Assembly (NCBI GenBank): GCA_963710665.1
Contig: CAVQBC010000004.1
Span: forward strand, 310,001-374,000
DNA length: 64,000 nt
Direction of reading: 5' to 3'
DNA from: CAVQBC01 sp963710665
GTDB lineage: Bacteria > Actinomycetota > Thermoleophilia > Solirubrobacterales > Solirubrobacteraceae
Both the position numbers and the translations under genes were made by a program. Under the pieces are notes generated by a model that did not search any database, was not told the DNA's origin, and saw nothing but the letters and a program-made list of their open reading frames with translations. This document shows positions 55,889 through 62,910 of this stretch, piece by piece (the first letter of the stretch is position 1; every line of letters begins with the position of its first letter).

Positions 55889-56989
55889 CTACCAGTCCAC
55901 GCCCACGAGCACCGGCTCGGGCGCCAGCGCCACCCCGAAGGCGGCCTCCACGCCCGCCGCGACCTCATGCGCGACGGCCAGCAGCTCCGCGGTGCTCGCG
56001 CCGCCGCGGTTGACGAGCGCGAGCGTGTGCTTGGTGGAGATCCCGGCCCGGCCGTCGCCGTGCCCGCGGCGGAAGCCCGCCCGCTCGATGAGCCACGCCG
56101 CGGAGGTCTTGACGCGGCCGTCGGGCTCGGGGAAGGCCGGCGGGCGCGCGTCGGGGCCGAGGCGCTCGGCCACGCGGCGCTGCAGGGCGGAGAACGCGTC
56201 GGGCTCGAGGATCGGGTTGGTGAAGAACGAGCCGGCGCTCACGGAGTCGGGGTCGGCGGGGTCGATCACCATGCCCTTCCCCCGCCGCAGCGCGAGCACG
56301 GCCTCGCGGACCGCCGGCGGCGGCGCCGCCTCGCCGGGCGCGAGGTCCAGCGCCCGCGCCAGCTCCCCATAGCGCAGCGGCCCCGACTGCGCCGAGCGCG
56401 CCAGCCGGAAGCGGACCGCCAGCACGATCCGGCGGTCGTGGCGGCGGAAGATGCTCGAGCGGTAGCGGAAGCCGCACGCCTCGGCGCCGAGCGTCTCGAC
56501 TCGCCCGGTCGCGCGGTCGAGCACGCGGACGGAGACGATGGTCTCGGCCACCTCCTGGCCGTAGGCGCCGACGTTCTGGACGGGGGTCGCGCCGGTGGAG
56601 CCGGGGATCCCGGCGAGGCACTCGACGCCCGCCAGGCCGTCGGCGACGCAGGCGGCGACCAGCGCGTCCCAGTCCTCCCCGGCCTGCGCCTCGAGCTCGA
56701 CCGCGCCGCCGGTCTCGAGGCGCTCGACGCCCCTGGTGGCGATGCGCACCACCGTGCCGTCGAAGCCCGCGTCGGCGACCACGAGGTTGCTGCCGCCGGC
56801 CATCACCAGCAGCGGCTCGCCGGCGGCGTCCGCGGCACGCACGGCCTCCACCACGTCGGATTCCGTCTCCGGCTCCAGCAGGCGGCGCGCCGGCCCGCCG
56901 AGGCGCAGCGTGGTGAGGGCGGCCAGGGGGACGTCGCGGCGCGCGGGGAGCGCGCCGTCGAGGGCCGGCTCAGGACGAGCCGAGGGCAA
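55889..56989 (-). CDS. murB: UDP-N-acetylenolpyruvoylglucosamine reductase (MurB)
   Basis: MurB reduces UDP-GlcNAc-enolpyruvate to UDP-MurNAc in peptidoglycan synthesis, with FAD and NADPH. The 366-residue protein has the FAD-binding motifs TTLRLGGPARRLLEPET and LVMAGGSNLVVADAGF, the GVECLAGIPGSTGATPVQNV loop, the catalytic Ser in SAGSFFTNPIL and the C-terminal ISTKHTLALVNRGGASTAEL. It is longer than type II enzymes and fits the type I form with the extra C-terminal lobe. The ATG at 56989 is 21 bases from the start of the npdG reading frame on the other strand. Confidence 0.93.
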   Translation of the reverse strand: MPSARPEPALDGALPARRDVPLAALTTLRLGGPARRLLEPETESDVVEAVRAADAAGEPLLVMAGGSNLVVADAGFDGTVVRIATRGVERLETGGAVELEAQAGEDWDALVAACVADGLAGVECLAGIPGSTGATPVQNVGAYGQEVAETIVSVRVLDRATGRVETLGAEACGFRYRSSIFRRHDRRIVLAVRFRLARSAQSGPLRYGELARALDLAPGEAAPPPAVREAVLALRRGKGMVIDPADPDSVSAGSFFTNPILEPDAFSALQRRVAERLGPDARPPAFPEPDGRVKTSAAWLIERAGFRRGHGDGRAGISTKHTLALVNRGGASTAELLAVAHEVAAGVEAAFGVALAPEPVLVGVDW

Positions 56990-57069
56990 GCCGGCGCCGG
57001 TCGGACCGCATGCCCCGACTGTACTGCGCCGTCTCCCGGCAACCCGCCGCCGCTAACCTCACGCGCCTC

Positions 57070-57759
57070 GTGGACTCCCCCGTGGCGGTCATCGGCGGCT
57101 CGGGCGCGCTCGGCTTCGGCCTCGCGCTGCGCCTCGGGCACGCCGGCGTCCCGATCGTGATCGGCTCGCGCGACCCGGACCGCGCGCAGGAGACCGCCGG
57201 CCGGCTGCGCGAGCGCGTGCCCGGCGGCGACTTCGACGGCGACGCCAACGGCCCGGCCGCGGGGCGCGGCGGGACCGTGATCCTGTGCGTCCCGTTCCGC
57301 AACCAGGTCGAGACGCTGATGGCGCTGCAGGAGCACGTGCGCGAGGGGCAGCTCGTCGTCGACACGACCGTGCCGCTCGCCGCCGCGGTGTCCGGCCGCG
57401 CCTCGCGGATGCTGGGCGTCTGGCAGGGGTCGGCCGCGCAGCAGGCGGCCGAGCTCCTCCCCGACGGCGTGCGCGTCTGCAGCGCGCTGCACACGGTGTC
57501 GGCGTCCGCGCTGTCCGAGCTCGACCACCAACTGGACGAGGACGTGCTCCTCTGCGGCGACCGGAAGGCCGACAAGCGCGCCGTGGCCGAGCTCGTCCAC
57601 CGCATCCAGGGGCTGCGCTGCGTCGACGCCGGACGGCTCGAGCAGGCCCGCACCGCGGAGTCGCTCACCGCGCTGATCATCGGGATCAACGCGCGCTACA
57701 AGACCCGCGCCGGGATCCGGGTCACCGGGCTGCCCGACGACCTGTGGCCCAGCGGGTGA
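57070..57759 (+). CDS. npdG: NADPH-dependent F420 reductase
   Basis: The 229-residue enzyme moves hydride between NADPH and F420. It begins with a Rossmann motif VIGGSGALGFGLALRLGHAG and VIGSRDPDRAQE, typical of Fno/NpdG, then TVILCVPFRNQVETL, VVDTTVPLAAAVSG, the F420-site region SALHTVSASALSELDH and the C-terminal TAESLTALIIGINARYK. It overlaps cofD by four bases (GTGA), so reductase and cofactor biosynthesis are transcribed together. The GTG at 57070 gives the length of family members; an earlier start at 57010 would add 20 non-homologous residues. Confidence 0.9.
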   Translation: MDSPVAVIGGSGALGFGLALRLGHAGVPIVIGSRDPDRAQETAGRLRERVPGGDFDGDANGPAAGRGGTVILCVPFRNQVETLMALQEHVREGQLVVDTTVPLAAAVSGRASRMLGVWQGSAAQQAAELLPDGVRVCSALHTVSASALSELDHQLDEDVLLCGDRKADKRAVAELVHRIQGLRCVDAGRLEQARTAESLTALIIGINARYKTRAGIRVTGLPDDLWPSG

Positions 57760-58694
57760 GCGGGTCCCCGCCCACCACCCCCTCGCGCCCGGTCGTCCTG
57801 CTCGCCGGCGGCACCGGCGGCGCCAAGCTCGCGCGCGGGATGCTCGACGAGGCCGGCGAGGACCTCGTCGTGATCGCCAACACCGGCGACGACGTCGAGA
57901 TCCACGGCGGCTACGTCTCGCCGGACCCCGATCTCGTCACGTTCTGGCTCGCCGACCGCATCGACGAGCGCGGCTGGGGCCTGCGCGGCGACACCTTCGA
58001 GGTCATGGCGGGCCTGCGGGAGCTCGGCGAGGACGTGTGGTTCAACCTCGGCGACCGCGACCTCGCGGTGTGCCTGCGCCGCGCCCGGCGGCTCGCGGAG
58101 GGCGCGCGGCTCACCGAGGCGATCGACGAGACGCGCCGCTCGCTCGGCGTGCCGGCGCGGGTGCTGCCGATGTCCGACGACCCGGTGCGCACGTTCGTGC
58201 TGGCCGGCGGCGCGTGGCACCCGTTCCAGGCGTTCATGATCCGCGAGCGCGCGGCCGGCCCCGTCGAGGGCGTCGACTTCCGCGGCGCCCCCGCCGCCCG
58301 GCCGCCCGCGGAGGCGCTCGAGGCGATCGCGGAGGCGCGCGCGATCGTGATCGGCCCCTCGAACCCGGTGATCTCCATCGGGCCGATCCTCGCCGTCCCC
58401 GGCGTGCGCGAGGCGCTGCGCGACAGCCCCGCGCCGGTCGTCGCGGTGTCGCCGCTCGTACGTGGCCAGGTCCTCAAGGGACCGACCGACGCGTTCCTCG
58501 CCTGGGCCGGGCACCCCCTTGACGCCGACGGCATCGCGGCCCACTACAAGGGCCTGATCGACGGCCTGGTCAGCGACGAGCGGGCGTCGGGGACCGTCAC
58601 GCTCGAGACCGACGTGGAGATGGCGGACGCCGCGGGACGGCGTCGCGTCGCGCGCGCGACGCTCGGCTTCGCGGACGGGCTCGCGGGGTACTGA
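57756..58694 (+). CDS. cofD: 2-phospho-L-lactate transferase (CofD/FbiA)
   Basis: CofD joins the activated 2-phospholactyl (or phosphoenolpyruvyl) unit to the deazaflavin Fo, forming F420-0. The 312-residue protein has VVLLAGGTGGAKLARGM at the start, VIANTGDDVEIHGGYVSPDP, the GDRDLAVCLRR segment, LPMSDDPVRTFVL, GPSNPVISIGPILAVPGVRE and VVAVSPLVRGQVLKGPTDAF, all family signatures. The GTG start overlaps npdG. The rest of the pathway, cofC and cofE, follows downstream. The Fo synthase genes (fbiC or cofG/cofH) are not in the window. Confidence 0.94.
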   Translation: MSGSPPTTPSRPVVLLAGGTGGAKLARGMLDEAGEDLVVIANTGDDVEIHGGYVSPDPDLVTFWLADRIDERGWGLRGDTFEVMAGLRELGEDVWFNLGDRDLAVCLRRARRLAEGARLTEAIDETRRSLGVPARVLPMSDDPVRTFVLAGGAWHPFQAFMIRERAAGPVEGVDFRGAPAARPPAEALEAIAEARAIVIGPSNPVISIGPILAVPGVREALRDSPAPVVAVSPLVRGQVLKGPTDAFLAWAGHPLDADGIAAHYKGLIDGLVSDERASGTVTLETDVEMADAAGRRRVARATLGFADGLAGY

Positions 58695-58746
58695 TGCGGT
58701 CGAGGCCGGGAATGGCCGGCCCGCACCGGGCGTCCCAGACCGCACC

Positions 58747-58959
58747 ATGCTCGATTCCCGCCACCCCCTCCCCTCCCGCCGCAGCACCTCCCCGGACCTG
58801 CCGGACCCGACGTGCGGCTTGTGCCAGGACTGGGCCTCGCGCGCGTTCGGCGCAAGCGGCGTCGCCGATGCCGCGTCGGGGAACCCGCTGGCCCTGACGC
58901 GCTCGCTCACCTGGTGCCCAGGCTGCGGCGACTACATCCCCGCCCCGACGCTCGCCTAG
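58747..58959 (+). CDS. Small zinc-ribbon-like protein in the F420 cluster (70 aa)
   Basis: The 70-residue protein carries two CxxC pairs: CGLCQDW (about 23-26) and WCPGCGDYIPAP (about 57-60), a spacing compatible with one zinc ribbon. It lies between cofD (52 bases after it) and cofC (50 bases before it) on the same strand. I recognise no family. The paired cysteines and codon use suggest a real gene; a link to F420 synthesis is only positional. Confidence 0.6.
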   Translation: MLDSRHPLPSRRSTSPDLPDPTCGLCQDWASRAFGASGVADAASGNPLALTRSLTWCPGCGDYIPAPTLA

Positions 58960-59009
58960 CCCGCACCGGGACGAGCGGGGCCGGGTGACGCCGGTAGCAT
59001 CGCGCCCAC

Positions 59010-59687
59010 ATGCGCACCATCGCCGTCCTGCCCGTCAAGCGCTTCGCGTCCGCGAAGCAGCGCCTCGGGGAAGCGGTCGGCGGTGACGAGCGGCGCGAGC
59101 TCGCGGCCGCCATGGTCGGTGACGTGCTCGCCGCGCTGGCCGAGATCGTCGGCATCGCGGAGGTCGTGGTGGTCACCGCCGAGGACGCCGCGGCGGAGGC
59201 CGCCGAGCGCGCCGGGGCGATCGTCGTGCCCGACCCCGTGGAGGCCGGCCAGTCCGCCGCTGCCGAGATCGGCGTGGGGACGGCCCGCGAGCGGGGCGCG
59301 GAGCGCGCGCTGCTCGTTCCCGGCGACTGTCCGGCGCTCGACCCGGGCGAGGTCGCCGCGCTGCTGATGCGCTACACGACGGCGGAGCGCGCGGTGGCGA
59401 TCGTCCCCGACCGCCACGGCCGGGGAACCAATGCGCTGCTGCTGACGCCCCCGGACGCGCTGGCGCCCGCCTTCGGGCCGGGATCGCTCGCGCGCCACGC
59501 GGCGCAGGCCCGCGCCGCCGGGGCGGTCGTGAAGGTCGCGCAGGCGCCGTCGCTCGAGCTCGACGTGGACACCCCGGGCGACCTCGCCGCGCTGCGCGAG
59601 GCGCTCGACCGCCGGCCGGGCGCCGCACCGCGCACCCGTCGCGTGCTCGAGCGGCTGTCCCCCGCGCCGGCGCCCGCCGGCCGCTGA
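59010..59687 (+). CDS. cofC: 2-phospho-L-lactate guanylyltransferase (CofC/FbiD)
   Basis: CofC activates 2-phospholactate or phosphoenolpyruvate with GTP for CofD. The 225-residue nucleotidyltransferase has AVLPVKRFASAKQRLGEAVG (nucleotide-binding start), VVVVTAEDAAAEAAERAGAI, the central LLVPGDCPALDPGEVAAL (metal Asp in GDCPAL), GRGTNALLLTPPDAL and LELDVDTPGDLAALREAL. It sits 9 bases before cofE. The order cofD-orf-cofC-cofE is a compact F420 operon. Confidence 0.93.
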   Translation: MRTIAVLPVKRFASAKQRLGEAVGGDERRELAAAMVGDVLAALAEIVGIAEVVVVTAEDAAAEAAERAGAIVVPDPVEAGQSAAAEIGVGTARERGAERALLVPGDCPALDPGEVAALLMRYTTAERAVAIVPDRHGRGTNALLLTPPDALAPAFGPGSLARHAAQARAAGAVVKVAQAPSLELDVDTPGDLAALREALDRRPGAAPRTRRVLERLSPAPAPAGR

Positions 59688-59696
59688 CCGCGCCCG

Positions 59697-60458
59697 GTGG
59701 CCCGCCTGCAGGCCGATCCGCTGCCGGGCCTGCCCGAGGTGCGGCCGGGCGACGACCTCGGCGCGCTGCTGACGGCCGCCGCCGCCCGGCTCCCCGGCGG
59801 CCTCGCCGACGGCGACGTGCTCGCGGTGGCCCACAAGGTGGTCTCCAAGTCCGAGGGGCGCGTGCGCGCGCTCGCGGACGTCGCGCCGGGCGCGCGCGCC
59901 CGGGCGCTGGCGGCCGAGCACGGCAAGGACCCGCGCCTCGTGGAGGTGATCCTCGGCGAGACGGCGGCGCTCGTCCGCGCCGATCGCGGCCGCCTCATCT
60001 GCCGCACCCATCACGGCTTCGTGTGCGCGAACGCCGGCGTCGACGCCTCCAACGCGACGGCGCCCGACGCGGTCGTCCTGCTCCCCGCCGACCCCGACGC
60101 GTCCGCACGGGCGCTGCGGGCCGCGCTGCGGGTGGGCCTGGGCGTCGCGCCGGCGGTGGTGATCACCGACTCCTTCGGGCGCGCGTGGCGCATGGGCCAG
60201 TGCGAGACCGCGATCGGCTGCGCGGGGCTCGCACCCCTCGACGACTGGCGCGGGCGGGCCGACAACGCGGGCCGCGAGCTCACCGCGACGGTGATCGCCG
60301 TCGCCGACGAGGCCGCTGCAGCGGCCGACCTCGTCCGCGCCAAGGCCAGCCGCGAGCCGGCGGTCCGGCTGCGCGGCCTCGCCGCGCACGTCGGCGCGGA
60401 CGACGGCCCCGGCGCAGCGGCGCTGCTGCGCGCCCCCGAGGACGACCTCTTCGCCTAG
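59697..60458 (+). CDS. cofE: Coenzyme F420-0:L-glutamate ligase (CofE)
   Basis: CofE adds one or more glutamates to F420-0 using GTP. The 253-residue protein has GDVLAVAHKVVSKSEGRVR, VEVILGETAALVRADRGRLI, RTHHGFVCANAGVDASN and VVITDSFGRAWRMGQCETAI followed by GREL, which form its metal and GTP site. In mycobacteria the same domain is fused to a flavin-dependent C-terminal domain (FbiB, about 450 residues); that fusion is absent here and the gene ends at 60458. The GTG at 59697 is used. Confidence 0.93.
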   Translation: MARLQADPLPGLPEVRPGDDLGALLTAAAARLPGGLADGDVLAVAHKVVSKSEGRVRALADVAPGARARALAAEHGKDPRLVEVILGETAALVRADRGRLICRTHHGFVCANAGVDASNATAPDAVVLLPADPDASARALRAALRVGLGVAPAVVITDSFGRAWRMGQCETAIGCAGLAPLDDWRGRADNAGRELTATVIAVADEAAAAADLVRAKASREPAVRLRGLAAHVGADDGPGAAALLRAPEDDLFA

Positions 60459-60460
60459 GA

Positions 60461-60476
60461 GAGGGTTGATTCCGCG
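60461..60476 (+). repeat. Left arm of a 16-bp inverted repeat
   Basis: GAGGGTTGATTCCGCG, inverted at 60611-60626 with one mismatch, about 135 bases apart. A related box (one mismatch) lies at 50222-50237. Confidence 0.6.
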
Positions 60477-60610
60477 GCCGCGCGGCCGACTGGTGGATGC
60501 CCCGTGGATGCAGGGCGCCGCCCGCACGAGGGGAACAGTGCTGGCTGCCACGGGCCCCTCGGGCGGGTGGCGATCCTGCGCCGCGGGGCGCTGCCAGGCG
60601 ACCGTGGGGT

Positions 60611-60626
60611 CGCGGAATCAGCCCTC
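60611..60626 (-). repeat. Right arm of a 16-bp inverted repeat
   Basis: CGCGGAATCAGCCCTC, inverted partner of 60461-60476. It ends 4 bases before the stop of the HxlR-type gene. Confidence 0.6.
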
Positions 60627-60629
60627 CCT

Positions 60630-61043
60630 CTATGCGGCGCGCTTCGCGCGGCGCACGTCGAAGCGCTCGCGTGCCTCCTCGACCTTCTTGCCGTGGCTCA
60701 CCGACCACGCGCCGAGCGCCTTCAGCGGCCCGGCCATCGAGGCGCCGAGCGGGGTGAGCGCGTACTCGACGCGCGGCGGCACCTCGGCGTGCACCCGCCG
60801 GCCGACGAGCCCGTCGCGCTCCATCTGGCGCAGGGTCTGGGTGAGGACCTTCTCGGAGATCGGGTCGAGGTCGGCGAGGAGCTCGTGGTAGCGGCGGGTG
60901 CCGTCGCCCAATGCCAGGAGGATGTCGACGGACCACTTGGAGGCCAGCAACCCCAGCGACTCGCGGATGAGCTGGGCGCAGCGCGCCCTCTCGGCAAGTC
61001 GCCGGTGACTGGAGACGGGGATCTGGGGGCGGGTTGCGCTCAA
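60630..61043 (-). CDS. HxlR-family transcriptional regulator
   Basis: The 137-residue protein has the winged helix-turn-helix of HxlR/DUF24 regulators: LLASKWSVDILLALGDGTRR, YHELLADLDPISEKVLTQTL, RQMERDGLVGRRVHAEVPPR and VEYALTPLGASMAGPL. A single Cys at about position 27 (ERARCAQLI) precedes the domain, as in thiol-sensing members such as HypR or QorR. The TTG at 61043 overlaps the stop of the sigma-factor gene (TTGA), so it is translated after it. The target is unknown. Confidence 0.85.
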   Translation of the reverse strand: MSATRPQIPVSSHRRLAERARCAQLIRESLGLLASKWSVDILLALGDGTRRYHELLADLDPISEKVLTQTLRQMERDGLVGRRVHAEVPPRVEYALTPLGASMAGPLKALGAWSVSHGKKVEEARERFDVRRAKRAA

Positions 61044-61600
61044 ACCTGAGCTCCGTTCAGCTGAAGGGTCAATGTGCGAAGCGCGCGCGAGACGCGCAGC
61101 CGCGCCGCGTTGCGGCTGCAGCCGAGGCGTCCCGCGACCTCCTCGTAGGAGAGCTGCTGGACGACGCGCAGCTGCAGCGCGCGCCGCTGGTCGGCCGGCA
61201 GCGCGCCCATCGCGACCTGCAGGCGGGGGGCGAGCGAGGACGCGGCCTCGCGGTCGTCCACCCGCTCGTACTCCTCGGAGTCGGCGAACGCCAGCGGGAG
61301 CCCGAGGCGCTCGCGCGCCGCGGTCTCGATCCGGTTGTGCTTGTGGTACTGGCGCAGCAGGTTGCGCGCGATGCCGAACAGCCACGGCGCGCCGGAGCCG
61401 TCCGCGAGGTCGCGGAAGCGCCGCACCCCACGCCACGCCTGTGCGAAGGTCTCGGCCGTCAGGTCGAGCGCGGCGATCTCCGAGCTGGTCTCGCGCGTGA
61501 ACCACGCGCGCACCCAGAGTGCATACCGTTCATAGAACTCACGGAACGCCTGCGGGTCCGTCCTCGCCGCGTGAAGCAGCTCGGCGTCGGTTCTTTCCAC
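61040..61600 (-). CDS. ECF-type RNA polymerase sigma factor
   Basis: The 186-residue protein has sigma region 2 (DPQAFREFYERYALWVRAWF, LDLTAETFAQAWRGVRRF, APWLFGIARNLLRQYHK) and region 4 (LPADQRRALQLRVVQQLSYE, EVAGRLGCSRNAARLRVSRA). No zinc anti-sigma gene follows; instead an HxlR regulator overlaps its end by four bases, an unusual pairing. The ATG at 61600 begins MERTDAELLHA. Its promoter set is unknown. Confidence 0.88.
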   Translation of the reverse strand: MERTDAELLHAARTDPQAFREFYERYALWVRAWFTRETSSEIAALDLTAETFAQAWRGVRRFRDLADGSGAPWLFGIARNLLRQYHKHNRIETAARERLGLPLAFADSEEYERVDDREAASSLAPRLQVAMGALPADQRRALQLRVVQQLSYEEVAGRLGCSRNAARLRVSRALRTLTLQLNGAQV

Positions 61601-61703
61601 TGAGTGCGTCGCCTTTCGAGGGGTTCGCTTACCTCATGATGGAGCGAGTGCTGAAACCGTGTCTTAAGGATGTGTTGGGCCGCCAAGTGCCCACACTGCA
61701 GCC

Positions 61704-62774
61704 ATGCACGAGACCGATCTGAAGCTCGAGCCAAACGAGGCGTCGGACCTCTGCCGCGTGTTCGCGCCCGACGTCCTCGAGCGCCACGGCTGGGACCGGG
61801 CGTTCGTGACCGTCCTCGACGAGGCGCCCGCGGAGGAGGCGCTCGCACTGCTGGTGCACCGCGCCGGCGCGCCGCTGGAGGAGGGCTGGGACGCGCTGAG
61901 GGTCCACGCCGACCCGCTGAGCGACGGCGGCCGCACCGAGGACGCCGAGGCGTGCGCGGCGCGCGACGGCCACGTCTACGTGCTCGGCTCGCAGTTCGGC
62001 AAGAAGGCCGGGCCGCTGGCCGCCCGGCGCTCGTGGATCGCCCGGGCGAGCGAGGCGTCGCTGGCGCGCGCCGCCGCCGGCGAGCGGGCCGAGCTCGAGA
62101 TCGCGCGGCTGCGCTTCGGCCTGCACCGGGCCGTCAACGATGCGCTCGCCGCCGCCGGCGTCGAGCTGCTGCCGCTGGGGCCGAGCGCGCGCGACGCCTA
62201 CGTGGACGCCACCATCGCGCTCGGCGACCGGAAGGCCAAGCGCTGGGCCGGGCGGATCACGGCCGCCGACCACCCGATCAACGTCGAGGCCGCCGAGTTC
62301 CGCGCCGACGGCCGGCTCCTGCTCGGGCTGCGCTACCCGGTGACCGCCGAGGGCCACCCGATCCTCGTCGAGGTCCACGACGCCGACGCGCTCTTCGACG
62401 ATCCCGGCGCCGTGCCCGCCTGCGGGCACGTGTGGGTGCTCGAGGACGTCGGGACCCCCGAGGCGCCCGCCGGCCTGCGCGCCCTGGACAGCGACGGGGA
62501 CGACCACTTCGACGCGGTGGTCGGGGACCTCGACGCCTCCGGGAAGTCCGCCACCGTGCTGGAGGACCATCCGCACGGCGCGCTCGCCGCCTCGAGGCAC
62601 GTGCGCTTCTCGCTCCCGCTCGCCGCGGCCGGTGGCGCGGTGGGCAGCGACCTCGTCCACCACTTCGGCGACGTGCGCCGCGTGGAGGGCGTGACCGTCG
62701 ACCACGAGGGCCACGCCCACTACGTGATCGACGAGGAGGGCCACGTCGCGCTGCGGACCCTGGTCTTCGACTAG
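61704..62774 (+). CDS. DUF3616-like protein (356 aa)
   Basis: The soluble protein has segments resembling DUF3616 and SdiA-regulated-like beta-propellers: HVYVLGSQFGKKAGPLAARR, FRADGRLLLGLRYPVTAEGH, CGHVWVLEDVGTPEAPAGLR and HYVIDEEGHVALRTLVFD. No signal peptide is present. The ATG at 61704 begins MHETDLKLEP. A strong hairpin terminates it. Function is unknown. Confidence 0.75.
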   Translation: MHETDLKLEPNEASDLCRVFAPDVLERHGWDRAFVTVLDEAPAEEALALLVHRAGAPLEEGWDALRVHADPLSDGGRTEDAEACAARDGHVYVLGSQFGKKAGPLAARRSWIARASEASLARAAAGERAELEIARLRFGLHRAVNDALAAAGVELLPLGPSARDAYVDATIALGDRKAKRWAGRITAADHPINVEAAEFRADGRLLLGLRYPVTAEGHPILVEVHDADALFDDPGAVPACGHVWVLEDVGTPEAPAGLRALDSDGDDHFDAVVGDLDASGKSATVLEDHPHGALAASRHVRFSLPLAAAGGAVGSDLVHHFGDVRRVEGVTVDHEGHAHYVIDEEGHVALRTLVFD

Positions 62775-62790
62775 CCGCCAGAACGCTCGA

Positions 62791-62821
62791 AGCCCGGCCG
62801 GGAGGCACCTCCGGCCGGGCT
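62791..62821 (+). terminator. Intrinsic terminator-like hairpin
   Basis: AGCCCGGCCGG and CCGGCCGGGCT form a perfect 11-bp stem with a 9-base loop, 17 bases after the stop of the DUF3616-like gene. No T tract follows. Confidence 0.75.
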
Positions 62822-62910
62822 CCGTGAGCGTCGGGCGAGCTCTGCGGGCGGTCTGCCCGTCCTCGCAGGCTCCGGTTGCGCAAACTCGCAACCGGGGCAG
62901 CACCTGACCG

